Shown one piece after another: positions 53,768 through 62,392 of a DNA stretch of 64,000 bases. A program made the translations under genes and the position numbers. Location of the stretch: positions 92,942 to 156,941 of the forward strand of contig JAPLQY010000069.1 in the NCBI GenBank assembly GCA_026399475.1, written 5' to 3'. Numbering within the stretch: the first letter of the stretch is position 1; the number at the start of each line of letters is the position of its first letter. The notes beneath the pieces are model-generated. The model saw nothing but the letters and a program-made list of their open reading frames with translations. It was not told the origin of the DNA and did no database searches. The stretch is from Rhodocyclales bacterium (GTDB taxonomy: Bacteria; Pseudomonadota; Gammaproteobacteria; Burkholderiales; Rhodocyclaceae).

Positions 53768-55120
53768 ATGGAAATTGGTATTGCACTGGTGGTGGGACTG
53801 GCGATCGGTGGTGGTTTGGTCGCCGTCGTTTTTGCGGCGCGCCTGAAGGAGGCGCAGGCGCGATTGGCCCAGCAGGAGGCTGAACTGGCGGCGCTGCGGG
53901 CCCGGGAGTCGGCGCTGGCGATACGCTGCGCTTCCCTGCAAACCGAACTGGAAAAGGACCAGGCTTTGTTCGCCGAACGCCAGGCTACGCTCGAAGCCGC
54001 GCGCGACAGTTTCGCCGATGCCTTCAAGGTGATTTCGGCCGATGCGCTGGCGAAGAACAACCAGTCCTTCCTCGAACTCGCCCGCGCCACGCTGGAGGCG
54101 CAGCAGGCGGCGGCGCTGGCCTCGGCGAAGACCGACCTCGACAAACGCCAGCTGGCCATCGGAGAGTTGGTGGCGCCGGTCAGGACCTCGCTGGAGAAAT
54201 TCGAGCTGCAGATTCAGGGCATCGAAAAGTCGCGCATCGACGCCTACGCCACGCTGACCGAGCAGGTGCGCGCCATGGCTGAGGCGCAGGGCGCCCTGCG
54301 CCTGGAGACCGGGAATCTCGTGAAGGCCCTGCGCGCGCCGCAAACACGCGGGCGCTGGGGCGAACTGCAACTCAAACGCGTGGTCGAGATGGCCGGCATG
54401 CTCGACCACTGCGACTTCTTCGAGCAGGAAAGCACCAACACCGAAGACGGCCGGCTGCGCCCCGACATGGTCATCAAACTGCCCGGCGGCAAGAACATCG
54501 TGGTGGATGCCAAGGCGCCGCTGGCCGCCTACCTCGAGGCGCTGGAAGCGACCGACGAGGATGAGAAGAAGCGCAAGCTCGCGGACCACGCGCGACAGGT
54601 GCGCGACCATTTGAAGAAGCTCGGCCAGAAAGCCTACTGGGAGCAGTTCCAGCCCTCGCCGGATTTCGTCGTGCTGTTCCTGCCCGGCGAAATGTTCTAC
54701 TCGGCCGCGCTGGAAGCCGATCCCTCGCTGATCGAAGCCGGGGTCGATGCGCGCGTGATCCTCGCCACGCCGACCACGCTGATCGCCCTGCTGCGCGCCG
54801 TCGCCTACGGCTGGACGCAGCAGGCGCTGACCGAAAACGCCGAGCGCATCAGCCAGCTCGGGCGCGAGCTTTACGATCGCATCGCCACGGTGACCGAGCA
54901 CTGGGGCCGCGTCGGCAAGAACCTCGGCGAGGCCGTCGGCGCCTACAACAAGTCGGTCGCCTCGATGGAAACGCGCGTCCTCGTCTCCGCCCGCAAGTTC
55001 CGCGACCTGAAGGTGGCTGCCGAGGACAGGGAAATCGCCGACCTCAACCCGGTCGAGGCGCTGCCGCGCGAGCCGCAGGCGCCGGAATTGCTGGGCGGGG
55101 ATAAGACCCCATTTCAGTAG
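53768..55120 (+). CDS. rmuC: DNA recombination protein RmuC
   Basis: A 450-residue protein with an N-terminal membrane anchor (IALVVGLAIGGGLVAVVF), a long coiled coil to about residue 150 and the RmuC nuclease-like domain (KALRAPQTRGRWGELQLKRV near 185, LPGGKNIVVDAKAPLAAYLE near 240, FLPGEMFYSAALE near 305). RmuC limits inversions at short inverted repeats, which is of interest in a region with so many palindromes. The last codons (TPFQ) form the left arm of an inverted repeat. Confidence 0.92.
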   Translation: MEIGIALVVGLAIGGGLVAVVFAARLKEAQARLAQQEAELAALRARESALAIRCASLQTELEKDQALFAERQATLEAARDSFADAFKVISADALAKNNQSFLELARATLEAQQAAALASAKTDLDKRQLAIGELVAPVRTSLEKFELQIQGIEKSRIDAYATLTEQVRAMAEAQGALRLETGNLVKALRAPQTRGRWGELQLKRVVEMAGMLDHCDFFEQESTNTEDGRLRPDMVIKLPGGKNIVVDAKAPLAAYLEALEATDEDEKKRKLADHARQVRDHLKKLGQKAYWEQFQPSPDFVVLFLPGEMFYSAALEADPSLIEAGVDARVILATPTTLIALLRAVAYGWTQQALTENAERISQLGRELYDRIATVTEHWGRVGKNLGEAVGAYNKSVASMETRVLVSARKFRDLKVAAEDREIADLNPVEALPREPQAPELLGGDKTPFQ

Positions 55121-55181
55121 AAATCATGCGCGGGGTACGATTCCTGCTGAAATGGGCTCTAGAGGCTCATCCCATGAGCCT
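55108..55181 (+). terminator. Two consecutive inverted repeats at the rmuC 3' end
   Basis: The first repeat pairs CCATTTCAGTAGAAATC with GATTCCTGCTGAAATGG (15 of 17 positions; 55109-55155), starting inside the last codons of rmuC. The second is AGGCTCAT-CCC-ATGAGCCT (55163-55181). No T tract follows, so this is at best a rho-assisted terminator or an mRNA-protecting structure. Confidence 0.45.
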
Positions 55182-55192
55182 TGCGGCGGGCA

Positions 55193-55221
55193 GACTGTCC
55201 TCCATTCTCAAGGAGGCAGTC
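55193..55221 (+). promoter_or_regulatory. Hairpin that could sequester the SD of a small ORF
   Basis: GACTG-T-CCTCC (55193-55203) can pair with GGAGG-CAGTC (55212-55221), burying the perfect Shine-Dalgarno AAGGAGG that lies 7 bases before the ATG at 55224. The stem has ten pairs with one bulged T and an eight-base loop. It could act as an RNA switch or thermometer controlling the 38-codon ORF. Confidence 0.45.
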
Positions 55222-55223
55222 AC

Positions 55224-55340
55224 ATGTACATCGATCAGGTATTCGCCCAGCAACCCGTTCATCCCGCCGATCTCGTCGTGTTCATCGTCACCACGGCCCT
55301 GTGCGCCATCGGCGCGCTGATGCTGCCGCTGGCGGGGTGA
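55224..55340 (+). CDS. 38-residue putative membrane peptide
   Basis: A short ORF with an unusually strong ribosome site (AAGGAGG). It encodes MYIDQVFAQQPVHPADLVV followed by a hydrophobic stretch FIVTTALCAIGALMLPLAG, enough for one membrane helix. It resembles no family I know. The strong SD, lying in a possible hairpin, is the main argument that it is translated. Confidence 0.45.
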   Translation: MYIDQVFAQQPVHPADLVVFIVTTALCAIGALMLPLAG

Positions 55341-55410
55341 ATCGTTCCTATAATCCGGCAATGTCAAATTCATCGACTGGCGAAGCGTGGCCGAAAAAGG
55401 CTGATCCCCA

Positions 55411-56010
55411 ATGACCAAGATCACGCCCAAACCGGAAGATCTGGCCTCGCTGATCTTCTTTATCCGAGGGGAGAAGGTGTTACTCGATACCGATCTCGCC
55501 GTGCTGTATGGTGTGGAAGTCCGTGCGTTGAACCAGGCGGTTGCTCGGAATCGCAAGCGTTTTCCTGACGACTTCATGTTTCAGGTCGCGGAAGATGAGT
55601 ACGAGCACATCCGTTCACGATTTGTGACCACATCAGATGCCAAAGATAGCCACTCGTCACAATCTGTGACGAGTGGCAAAAAAGGTGAATCTTTGAGATC
55701 ACAAACTGTGATCTCAAAGGGAAGAGGGGGACGGCGTTACCTCCCCTACGCCTTCACCGAGCAGGGCATCGCGATGCTCTCCAGTGTTCTGCGTTCGCCA
55801 CGCGCGGTTGAAGTGAATATCGCCATCATGCGTACCTTCGTCCAGCTTCGGCGGCTCATGGACTCGAATCGCGACCTCGCCCGCAAGATCGAGGCGATGG
55901 AAATGAGATACGACGAGCAATTTTCTGCGGTCTTCGATGCCATCAAACAACTGATTGCGGACGATCAGACGCGCAAGGCGAAACCCAAGCGCTCCATCGG
56001 ATTCCTCTGA
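55411..56010 (+). CDS. ORF6N-domain protein (phage-type DNA-binding)
   Basis: A 199-residue protein with an ORF6N domain: IRGEKVLLDTDLAVLYGVEV near residue 18, RNRKRFPDDFMFQ near 47, then RRYLPYAFTEQGIAMLSSVL near 108 and a C-terminal helical tail. ORF6N proteins occur in phages and mobile islands and probably bind DNA. Between the two conserved blocks, a 14-residue unit is present three times, coded by 42-bp palindromic repeats. It looks like a domesticated or stray phage gene; GC content is lower than its neighbours. Confidence 0.85.
   Translation: MTKITPKPEDLASLIFFIRGEKVLLDTDLAVLYGVEVRALNQAVARNRKRFPDDFMFQVAEDEYEHIRSRFVTTSDAKDSHSSQSVTSGKKGESLRSQTVISKGRGGRRYLPYAFTEQGIAMLSSVLRSPRAVEVNIAIMRTFVQLRRLMDSNRDLARKIEAMEMRYDEQFSAVFDAIKQLIADDQTRKAKPKRSIGFL
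55601..55726 (+). repeat. Three 42-bp palindromic repeats inside the ORF6N gene
   Basis: Palindromes with the core TCAC.A..TGTGA are centred at 55621, 55663 and 55705, exactly 42 bases apart. Unit 2 has 12-bp perfect arms (CCACTCGTCACA, loop ATC) and unit 3 has 13-bp perfect arms (CTTTGAGATCACA, loop AAC). Unit 1 is short. Each encodes S-(R/Q)-x-V-(T/I). Outer limits given are approximate, 21 bases beyond the first and last centres. Confidence 0.75.
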
Positions 56011-56056
56011 TCTGCTTCGAAATTCCTGAACGAGCTACGGACGTGTGGGGTCGCTG

Positions 56057-58798
56057 ATGATTCGTTCCGATCTGCCCTTCGTCTCGCTGGCCGAACTGCC
56101 CGGCGGCCCGGAGCCGCTGGTGCTGTGCGCCACGGCGCGGCTGGCGACCGGGCTGCGCCGGGCGCATGGCGAGTTGCAGGCGGCGCGCGGCGTCGTGACC
56201 TGGCAGGCGCTGCAAAGTTCGACGCCTGCCATGTGGCTCGAACATCTGATCTCATCGGCACTGCTGCGCGGCGAAATTCCGCCGGCCAGCGTGGCAGGAA
56301 CTTTTCTCTCGCAGTCGCAGGAGCGCAGCTTGTGGGAACAGGCCATTGCCCGCGACACGGGCGCGGCGGCGGAGCTGTTCGACCGCGAAGGCATGGCGCT
56401 GGCGGCGATGGACGCCACAAGCCTGCAACGGGCGTGGCGCATCGAGGTGCCGGAGCCATTGCATACCGAGGAATACCGCGCCTTCCTGCGCTGGCGGGAA
56501 GCCGTGGCCGAGGCCTGCCAGACCGGTAGCTGGCGCACGGCAGACGAGGTCATGGCGTGGCGCATCGAATGCATCGAGCGCGGCATCGGCGGCCTGCCGG
56601 CGCGCCTCGGCATTGCCGGCTTCATCGCGCCCGATCCGCTGGTCTCGCACCTGCTGGTGGTGCTGGAAGCGCGTGGCGTCGAGCTGTTCCGGCTTGATTT
56701 CGGGCGCGGCGAGACTACGCCCGCGGTCGGCGCCGAGCTGCCCGATGCCGAGGCCGAATGCGTCGCGGCGGCGAGTTGGGCGCGCGATTGGATCGCGCGC
56801 GACGCGTCGGCGCGCGTGCGCATCGCAGTCGCCGATCTGGCGGCGCGCCGGCGGCTGCTGGAATCCGCACTCGAAGATGCCCTGCATCCCGATGCCGTGG
56901 GCGCCGGCTGGGCAGCGCTGGAACGCGACTACGCGTTCGCGGCCGGCTCGCCGCTGGCGGCCGAGCCGCTGATCGACGTCGCCTTGCGCCTGTTGCAGCT
57001 TCACGTCCATTCGCAGCGCGTGGCGCAGGCCGAGTTCGGCGCCTTGCTCTGCGGCCCCGGCTGGTCGGCCGATGTCGACGAAGTCGAGGCGCGCGCGCGG
57101 ATCGAAGCCGCGCTGCGCGAGTTGCTGCCACCCGAGACCAGTCTTGAACGACTGGTGCGTGCAGCACTGCGCCAGACCGATGGTCTGCAGGCGCCGGGCC
57201 TTGCCACGCATCTCGGCGCGCTGCTGGAGGCCGTGCACAGCGCGCCGCGCCGCCAGTTTCCCTCGGCGTGGGGCAAGGCTTTTGCCGGTCTGCTCGAAGC
57301 GCTCGGCTGGCCCGGCCAGCGCAGCCTGTTGGCGACGGAGGGTGCGGCCTGCGACGAATTGCGCGAGGCCCTGGGTGGCCTGCCCGCGCTCGACGACATC
57401 CTCGGCCGCGTCGATGGCGGCGAGGCGCTGCGCCAGTTGCAGCGCCAGTGCCGCGACCAGGCTTTTGCCGCTGTGCCGCAAGGCGCCGCACGGGTCGAGG
57501 TCTGCAGCCTGGCCGATGCCCTGGCCGGTCCGGTGGTGGACGGGCTCTGGGTCATGGGCCTCAATGAAGGCGCCTGGCCGCCTGCGCCGCGGCCGAATCC
57601 GCTGCTGCCCGCCGAATTGCAGCGGCGCGCCGGAATCCCGGCGGCGCGTGCCGACAGTCTGGCTGTCGAGGCGCAAAGCCTGCAGGCCTTGTGGTGCGAC
57701 AGCGCAGGCGAGGTAGTGTTCTCTTGGGCGCAGCGCGAAGGCGAGCGACCGCTGCGCGCCAGCCCGCTGCTGGCGGAGATTCCGCGCCGCGAGTGGCCGC
57801 CGCTACCGGTGATGCCGTTCTCGCCGGAGCCGCTCGAACGCCTGGATGACGGACTTATGGAGCGCGTCGATGACGCGCGGGCGCCGCCGGTCGGCCCCGC
57901 CGAGCGCATCCGCGGCGGCACGGCGCTGTTGGCGGCGCAGGCGGTGTGTCCGGCATGGGCGTTTTATCAATATCGACTTGGCGCCGCCGCGCTGCAGGCG
58001 CCGGTTTTCGGGCTCGATGCGCGGGCGCGCGGCTCGCTGCTGCATGCCGCGCTGGAGCAGTTCTGGCGCGGGCGCAGCCTGGCGGATCTGACGCAGATGG
58101 ACGAAGCTTCTCGTGGTGCCGAAATCCGGCGCGTGGTGGCGCATGCGTTGGCCGAGTTCGACCGCGATGCGGTCGAGCCGCTGCCGCCGCGCCTGCGACA
58201 ACTGGAAGGCGAGCGGCTGCAGGCACTGCTCGCGGTGTGGCTCGAGGTCGAGGCGCAGCGCGCGCCTTTCCGCGTGGTTGGCTGCGAGGAAAGATGCCCG
58301 CTCGACATCGAAGGCCTGCCGGTGCGCGTGGTGATCGACCGCATCGACGAACTCGAGGACGGGCGGCTGGTGGTGATCGATTACAAGAGCGGGCGCAAGG
58401 TGTCGGCCGACAGCTGGGCCGAGGCGCGCCTCAGCGAACCGCAACTGCCGATCTACGCGGCGCTGGCCTTCCCCGACCGCGCCGTGGCGGCTGTGGTGCT
58501 GGCTCGTGTCACGCGTGACGAGCCGGGCTTTCTCGGCGTGGCGGAAAGCGACGGCCTGCTGCCCGACGTGAAGGCTCTCGAGGCCCAGCGCAAGCGTTAT
58601 GCGGAAGGCGAATTCCCCGATTGGGAGACGCTGCGCCACCTCTGGGCCGAGCGCATCACCGAGCTCGCGCGCGAAGTGCGCGACGGCATCGCGGCCGTGG
58701 TGTTCGCCGATGAGAACGACATCCAGTATTGCGATGTGTTGCCTTTGCTCCGCGTTGCGGAGCGCAAGGCCCAATTCGACGAGACGGGCGAGCCATGA
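56057..58798 (+). CDS. AddB-like DNA repair protein with PD-(D/E)XK nuclease
   Basis: A 913-residue protein (ATG 56057; a GTG 12 bases upstream is possible). The N-terminal and central parts are an inactive helicase-like scaffold as in AddB; the C-terminus has the RecB-type nuclease with GSLLHAALEQFW near 655, VVIDRIDEL near 760 and IDYKSGRK near residue 773. This is the betaproteobacterial form (TIGR03623-like, probable DNA repair protein). Its stop overlaps the helicase gene start (ATGA), so the two products form an AddAB-like complex that processes double-strand breaks. Confidence 0.82.
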   Translation: MIRSDLPFVSLAELPGGPEPLVLCATARLATGLRRAHGELQAARGVVTWQALQSSTPAMWLEHLISSALLRGEIPPASVAGTFLSQSQERSLWEQAIARDTGAAAELFDREGMALAAMDATSLQRAWRIEVPEPLHTEEYRAFLRWREAVAEACQTGSWRTADEVMAWRIECIERGIGGLPARLGIAGFIAPDPLVSHLLVVLEARGVELFRLDFGRGETTPAVGAELPDAEAECVAAASWARDWIARDASARVRIAVADLAARRRLLESALEDALHPDAVGAGWAALERDYAFAAGSPLAAEPLIDVALRLLQLHVHSQRVAQAEFGALLCGPGWSADVDEVEARARIEAALRELLPPETSLERLVRAALRQTDGLQAPGLATHLGALLEAVHSAPRRQFPSAWGKAFAGLLEALGWPGQRSLLATEGAACDELREALGGLPALDDILGRVDGGEALRQLQRQCRDQAFAAVPQGAARVEVCSLADALAGPVVDGLWVMGLNEGAWPPAPRPNPLLPAELQRRAGIPAARADSLAVEAQSLQALWCDSAGEVVFSWAQREGERPLRASPLLAEIPRREWPPLPVMPFSPEPLERLDDGLMERVDDARAPPVGPAERIRGGTALLAAQAVCPAWAFYQYRLGAAALQAPVFGLDARARGSLLHAALEQFWRGRSLADLTQMDEASRGAEIRRVVAHALAEFDRDAVEPLPPRLRQLEGERLQALLAVWLEVEAQRAPFRVVGCEERCPLDIEGLPVRVVIDRIDELEDGRLVVIDYKSGRKVSADSWAEARLSEPQLPIYAALAFPDRAVAAVVLARVTRDEPGFLGVAESDGLLPDVKALEAQRKRYAEGEFPDWETLRHLWAERITELAREVRDGIAAVVFADENDIQYCDVLPLLRVAERKAQFDETGEP

Positions 58799-61700
58799 GC
58801 GACCTGCTGCGCGAAGACGAGGCCAACCGCCGCCGTGCGCTGGAGATAGCCTCCTTCATCGTCGAGGCTCCCGCCGGCGCGGGCAAGACCGAACTGCTGA
58901 CGCAGCGCTACCTGCGCCTGCTGGCGACGGTGGACGAGCCCGAAGAAATCATTGCCATCACTTTTACCAACAAGGCGGCCGGCGAGATGCGCCAGCGCAT
59001 TGCGGACAGCCTCGCGCTGGCAAGGCAGCAAGGCATGCCTGAGGCCGCGCACAAGCGCATCACCTGCGAGTTGGCACGTGCCGCGCTGGCCCGGTCAAAC
59101 GAACTTGGCTGGCAGATCGAAACCCAGCCGGGGCGGCTGCGCCTGACCACCATCGATGCGTTGTGCGCCAGCCTGGCGCGGCAGATGCCGCTGTTGTCGC
59201 GCTTCGGAGCGCAGCCTGCCGTGGCCGAGGAAGCCAAGCGGCATTACGACGAGGCGGCGCGGCGCGCGCTCGATCACCTCGAAGGCAAGGGCGAGGAAGA
59301 CCGCGAGCATGCCGAGGCGGTGGCGACGGCGCTGGCTCATCTCGACAACGACGTCGCGCGACTGGCGCGCCTGCTGGCCGAGATGCTGGCGCGGCGCGAG
59401 CAGTGGCGCGAGATAAGCGGCCTCGAGCATCCCGAGTCGGCGATCGGTGAGGCCCTCGAGGAAATGGTCGGCGAGGAACTGGCGCTGGTCGCCGGGGTAC
59501 TCGATGGCGACTGGCAGATGCAGTGGATGCCGCTGGCGCGCTTCGCCGCCGCGAATCTCGGGTTGGATTCGGCACCATCTGCGATATGGCCGTGCGATGA
59601 TGATTCCGATTTGGCAGGAGCCAGCTTGCTGGCGATTCACCCGGATCGCGAGCAAGCTCGCTCCTACGGTGTCGAGCTGGGGCCCGGGATCGCCGATCTG
59701 CTGCGCTGGCGTGCGCTGGCCGATTTCCTGCTGACCAAGGAAGGCACCGCGCGCAAGACCGTTAATGTAAGAAACGGTTTCCCCGCGGGCAAGGAATTCA
59801 AGGCACAGAAGGAAGCCATGCTGGAACGGCTGGCCGCGCTCGATGCCGTGGCCGTCGCGGCCCTGCAGCGCCTGCGCGAACTGCCGGCGCCCGATCACGA
59901 CAACGATGCCGTGGTGCGCGCGCTGGCCCGCCTGATGAAGCTCGCCGCTGCCGAACTGTGGCTGGTGTTCCGCGAGGCCGGCGAGGTCGATTTCGGCGAG
60001 CTCGCGGCGCGTGCGATCGCCGCGCTGGGCGACGAGCTCGATCCTTCGGAGCTGGGCCTGCGCCTTGATTACCGCATCCGCCATCTGCTGGTCGACGAAT
60101 TCCAGGACACCAGTCCGGCGCAGATCGAATTGCTCGAGCGCCTGACCGCTGGCTGGAGTGGTGGTCAAGGCGCGGACGACGGCCGCACGCTGTTCGCGGT
60201 GGGCGACCCGATGCAGTCGATCTACCGTTTCCGCAAGGCCGACGTTGGGCTCTTCCTGCGCGTCGCGGAAAGCGGCATCGGCGCGCTGCGGCTGACGCCC
60301 CTGCGCCTGTCTCGCAACAACCGTTCCTGTCCGGCAGTGGTGGACTGGATCAACGCCAGCTTCCCGACGGTGTTACCGGTCATGGACGATCCGCTGCGCG
60401 GCGAGATTCGCTATCGCGAGTTCGTCGCCACGCGCGAGTCACTGCCGCAGGCCGGCGTCATGGTTCATCCGGTGCTGTCCGCCAAAGGCGATAGCGATGC
60501 CGGTGCTCGCGGCGAGGCGCAGCGCATCATCGAGTTGATCGAAGCCGAATGGCGCGAGGACCCGGCGCGCAGCATTGCCGTGCTGGTGCGCGCCCGGAAT
60601 CATCTCGCCGCGCTGGTCGCCGCGATCCGCCGCCATGGCGCCGCCTGGCGTTTCTCGGCCGTGGAAATCGAGCCGCTGGCGGGGCGTCAGGCCGTGCAGG
60701 ACCTGATCTCGCTGACCCGTGCCCTGCATCACCGGGCCGACCGCGTGCATTGGCTGGCCGTCCTGCGCGCACCCTGGTGCGGCTTGTGCCTGGCCGACCT
60801 GCATGCGCTGGCGGGCGACGATCATCAGTCCACCATCTGGTCGCTGATGCAGGATGCCGAACGCATCGAGCGCCTGTCGGCCGATGGCCGGCGGCGGCTG
60901 GCCCATGTGCGCGCGGTGTTGGCCGAGGCATTGGCCGGACAGGGCCGGCAGCGGCGCCGGCGCTGGGTCGAGGACGCCTGGAAAAAGCTCGGCGGGCCTG
61001 CCTGCCTGGGCGGTGCGAGCGAGGCCAATGGCTTGAGTGACGTGCAGGCCTACTTCAATCGTCTCGACACGCTGGATGCGGCGGGGCGCTTTGTGCTCGA
61101 CACGCTCGAAGGCGACATGGGCCGCCTGTATGCGGCAGCGGACCCTCAGGCCGACGGTCGGCTGCAGCTGATGACGATACACAAGGCCAAGGGGCTGGAG
61201 TTCGACACCGTGATCCTGCCCGGCCTGCATCGCGAACCGGCGGGGCGCGATACGCCACTCCTGGCCTGGGACAGCTTTCCGCTGGCTTCGGGCGAGCGCC
61301 TGATCGCCGCGCCGGTGAATCCGCGGCGCGGCAGAACGGCGGGTGATCCGACGGTGTATGACTTCCTGCAGTGCATGGAACGAGAGCGCAGCCGCAATGA
61401 GGAAGCCCGCGTACTCTACGTTGCCGCCACGCGCGCGGTACGCCGCCTGCATCTGGTCGGGGTCGCGGTTTGCGACGAAGCCGGTGCGCTGGTCGCGCCG
61501 CGGGCGGCCTCGCCGCTGGCCCGGTTGTGGCCGGCCGTCGAGGCGGTGTTTCATCAGGAGGCCGCGAAAGCAGGTCGCGGTCGGGAATCGTCGGTGATGG
61601 CAGACGCGGCGGACTTCGTACCGCAACTGCTGCGGTTGCGGGACCCTGCCCTGCGGCCGGAGTGGTGTGCGCCTGCGCTGCCGGCGCCGGTGGCGGGCAG

Positions 61701-62301
61701 CCGCGAGCAAACGACGGACCCGCTGGCCGCTGCCGTGGGCACGCTGACCCACGCCGTCCTCGAACTGATCGCGACCGAACCCGAGGCCTGGTCGGCGTCG
61801 CGCGTCTCCGAGCGCCAGCCCGGTTTCGAGCGCTGGCTGGCCAGCCGCGGCTGGTCGCCGGTTGATGCGCGGGCCGGGGCCGCGCGTGTCGCCCGGATGC
61901 TGGCGACGACTCTGGCCAGTGCAGACGGACAATGGGTACTGCGCCGTCGCGCAGGCGCGGCCGCCGAACTGGCGCTGACCAGAATCATGCCCGCCACCGG
62001 CGCGGAAAGTGGCTCCGGTGCGCTCTGCGTAACCGGGCTTCCGCTGCGCGGGCAGGTAACCCGCGTCGTGGATCGCAGCTTTGTCGAAGACGGCGTACGC
62101 TGGATCATCGACTACAAGACCGCCGAGCTTGGCGCCGGAACCGGGATCGCGGGACTGACGGCCCACGCCGAACGCTTTCGCCCGCAGCTGGAGTCCTACG
62201 CGGCCTTGTTCTCCGACGAAGCTTTGCCACAGCGCCTGGCGGTGCTTTATGTTGCGCATGGCATCCTGGCAAGTCTGGAATACAATCAAGCTTTCGACTG
62301 A
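58795..62301 (+). CDS. AddA-like UvrD helicase-nuclease
   Basis: An 1168-residue helicase-exonuclease. Helicase motifs: Walker A VEAPAGAGKTELL near residue 22, Walker B LLVDEFQDTSPAQIE near 431, VGDPMQSIYRFRKADV near 470, LMTIHKAKGLEFDTVILPG near 795 and YVAATRAVRRLHLV near 880. The C-terminal nuclease has WIIDYKTAEL near 1105. About 18 residues near 274-292 (LAGASLLAIHPDREQARSYG) are coded by an inserted REP doublet. Partner of the preceding AddB-like protein. Confidence 0.9.
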   Translation: MSDLLREDEANRRRALEIASFIVEAPAGAGKTELLTQRYLRLLATVDEPEEIIAITFTNKAAGEMRQRIADSLALARQQGMPEAAHKRITCELARAALARSNELGWQIETQPGRLRLTTIDALCASLARQMPLLSRFGAQPAVAEEAKRHYDEAARRALDHLEGKGEEDREHAEAVATALAHLDNDVARLARLLAEMLARREQWREISGLEHPESAIGEALEEMVGEELALVAGVLDGDWQMQWMPLARFAAANLGLDSAPSAIWPCDDDSDLAGASLLAIHPDREQARSYGVELGPGIADLLRWRALADFLLTKEGTARKTVNVRNGFPAGKEFKAQKEAMLERLAALDAVAVAALQRLRELPAPDHDNDAVVRALARLMKLAAAELWLVFREAGEVDFGELAARAIAALGDELDPSELGLRLDYRIRHLLVDEFQDTSPAQIELLERLTAGWSGGQGADDGRTLFAVGDPMQSIYRFRKADVGLFLRVAESGIGALRLTPLRLSRNNRSCPAVVDWINASFPTVLPVMDDPLRGEIRYREFVATRESLPQAGVMVHPVLSAKGDSDAGARGEAQRIIELIEAEWREDPARSIAVLVRARNHLAALVAAIRRHGAAWRFSAVEIEPLAGRQAVQDLISLTRALHHRADRVHWLAVLRAPWCGLCLADLHALAGDDHQSTIWSLMQDAERIERLSADGRRRLAHVRAVLAEALAGQGRQRRRRWVEDAWKKLGGPACLGGASEANGLSDVQAYFNRLDTLDAAGRFVLDTLEGDMGRLYAAADPQADGRLQLMTIHKAKGLEFDTVILPGLHREPAGRDTPLLAWDSFPLASGERLIAAPVNPRRGRTAGDPTVYDFLQCMERERSRNEEARVLYVAATRAVRRLHLVGVAVCDEAGALVAPRAASPLARLWPAVEAVFHQEAAKAGRGRESSVMADAADFVPQLLRLRDPALRPEWCAPALPAPVAGSREQTTDPLAAAVGTLTHAVLELIATEPEAWSASRVSERQPGFERWLASRGWSPVDARAGAARVARMLATTLASADGQWVLRRRAGAAAELALTRIMPATGAESGSGALCVTGLPLRGQVTRVVDRSFVEDGVRWIIDYKTAELGAGTGIAGLTAHAERFRPQLESYAALFSDEALPQRLAVLYVAHGILASLEYNQAFD
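59614..59667 (+). repeat. REP doublet (REPIN) inside the AddA-like gene
   Basis: GCAGGAGCCAGCTTGCTGGC and, inverted, GTAGGAGCGAGCTTGCTCGC lie around an approximately 14-base spacer. The right unit is a perfect Pseudomonas-type REP. The 54-base element is divisible by three and is translated without a stop. Its position is the non-conserved 2A-2B region of the helicase. Confidence 0.78.
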
Positions 62302-62392
62302 CGCCGGCCCTGACTCTGTCTGCCTGGGATTCCCCTTCGGGGGCAGGCAAAGCGGAATCGCCGGCGCGCAAAGCGCATAACAGGAGAGAGTC

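Noticed and set aside
55615..55719. CRISPR-like or regulator binding array in the ORF6N gene
   Set aside because: Only three units, inside a coding frame, and units themselves vary; no cas genes nearby. Kept instead as coding palindromic repeats.
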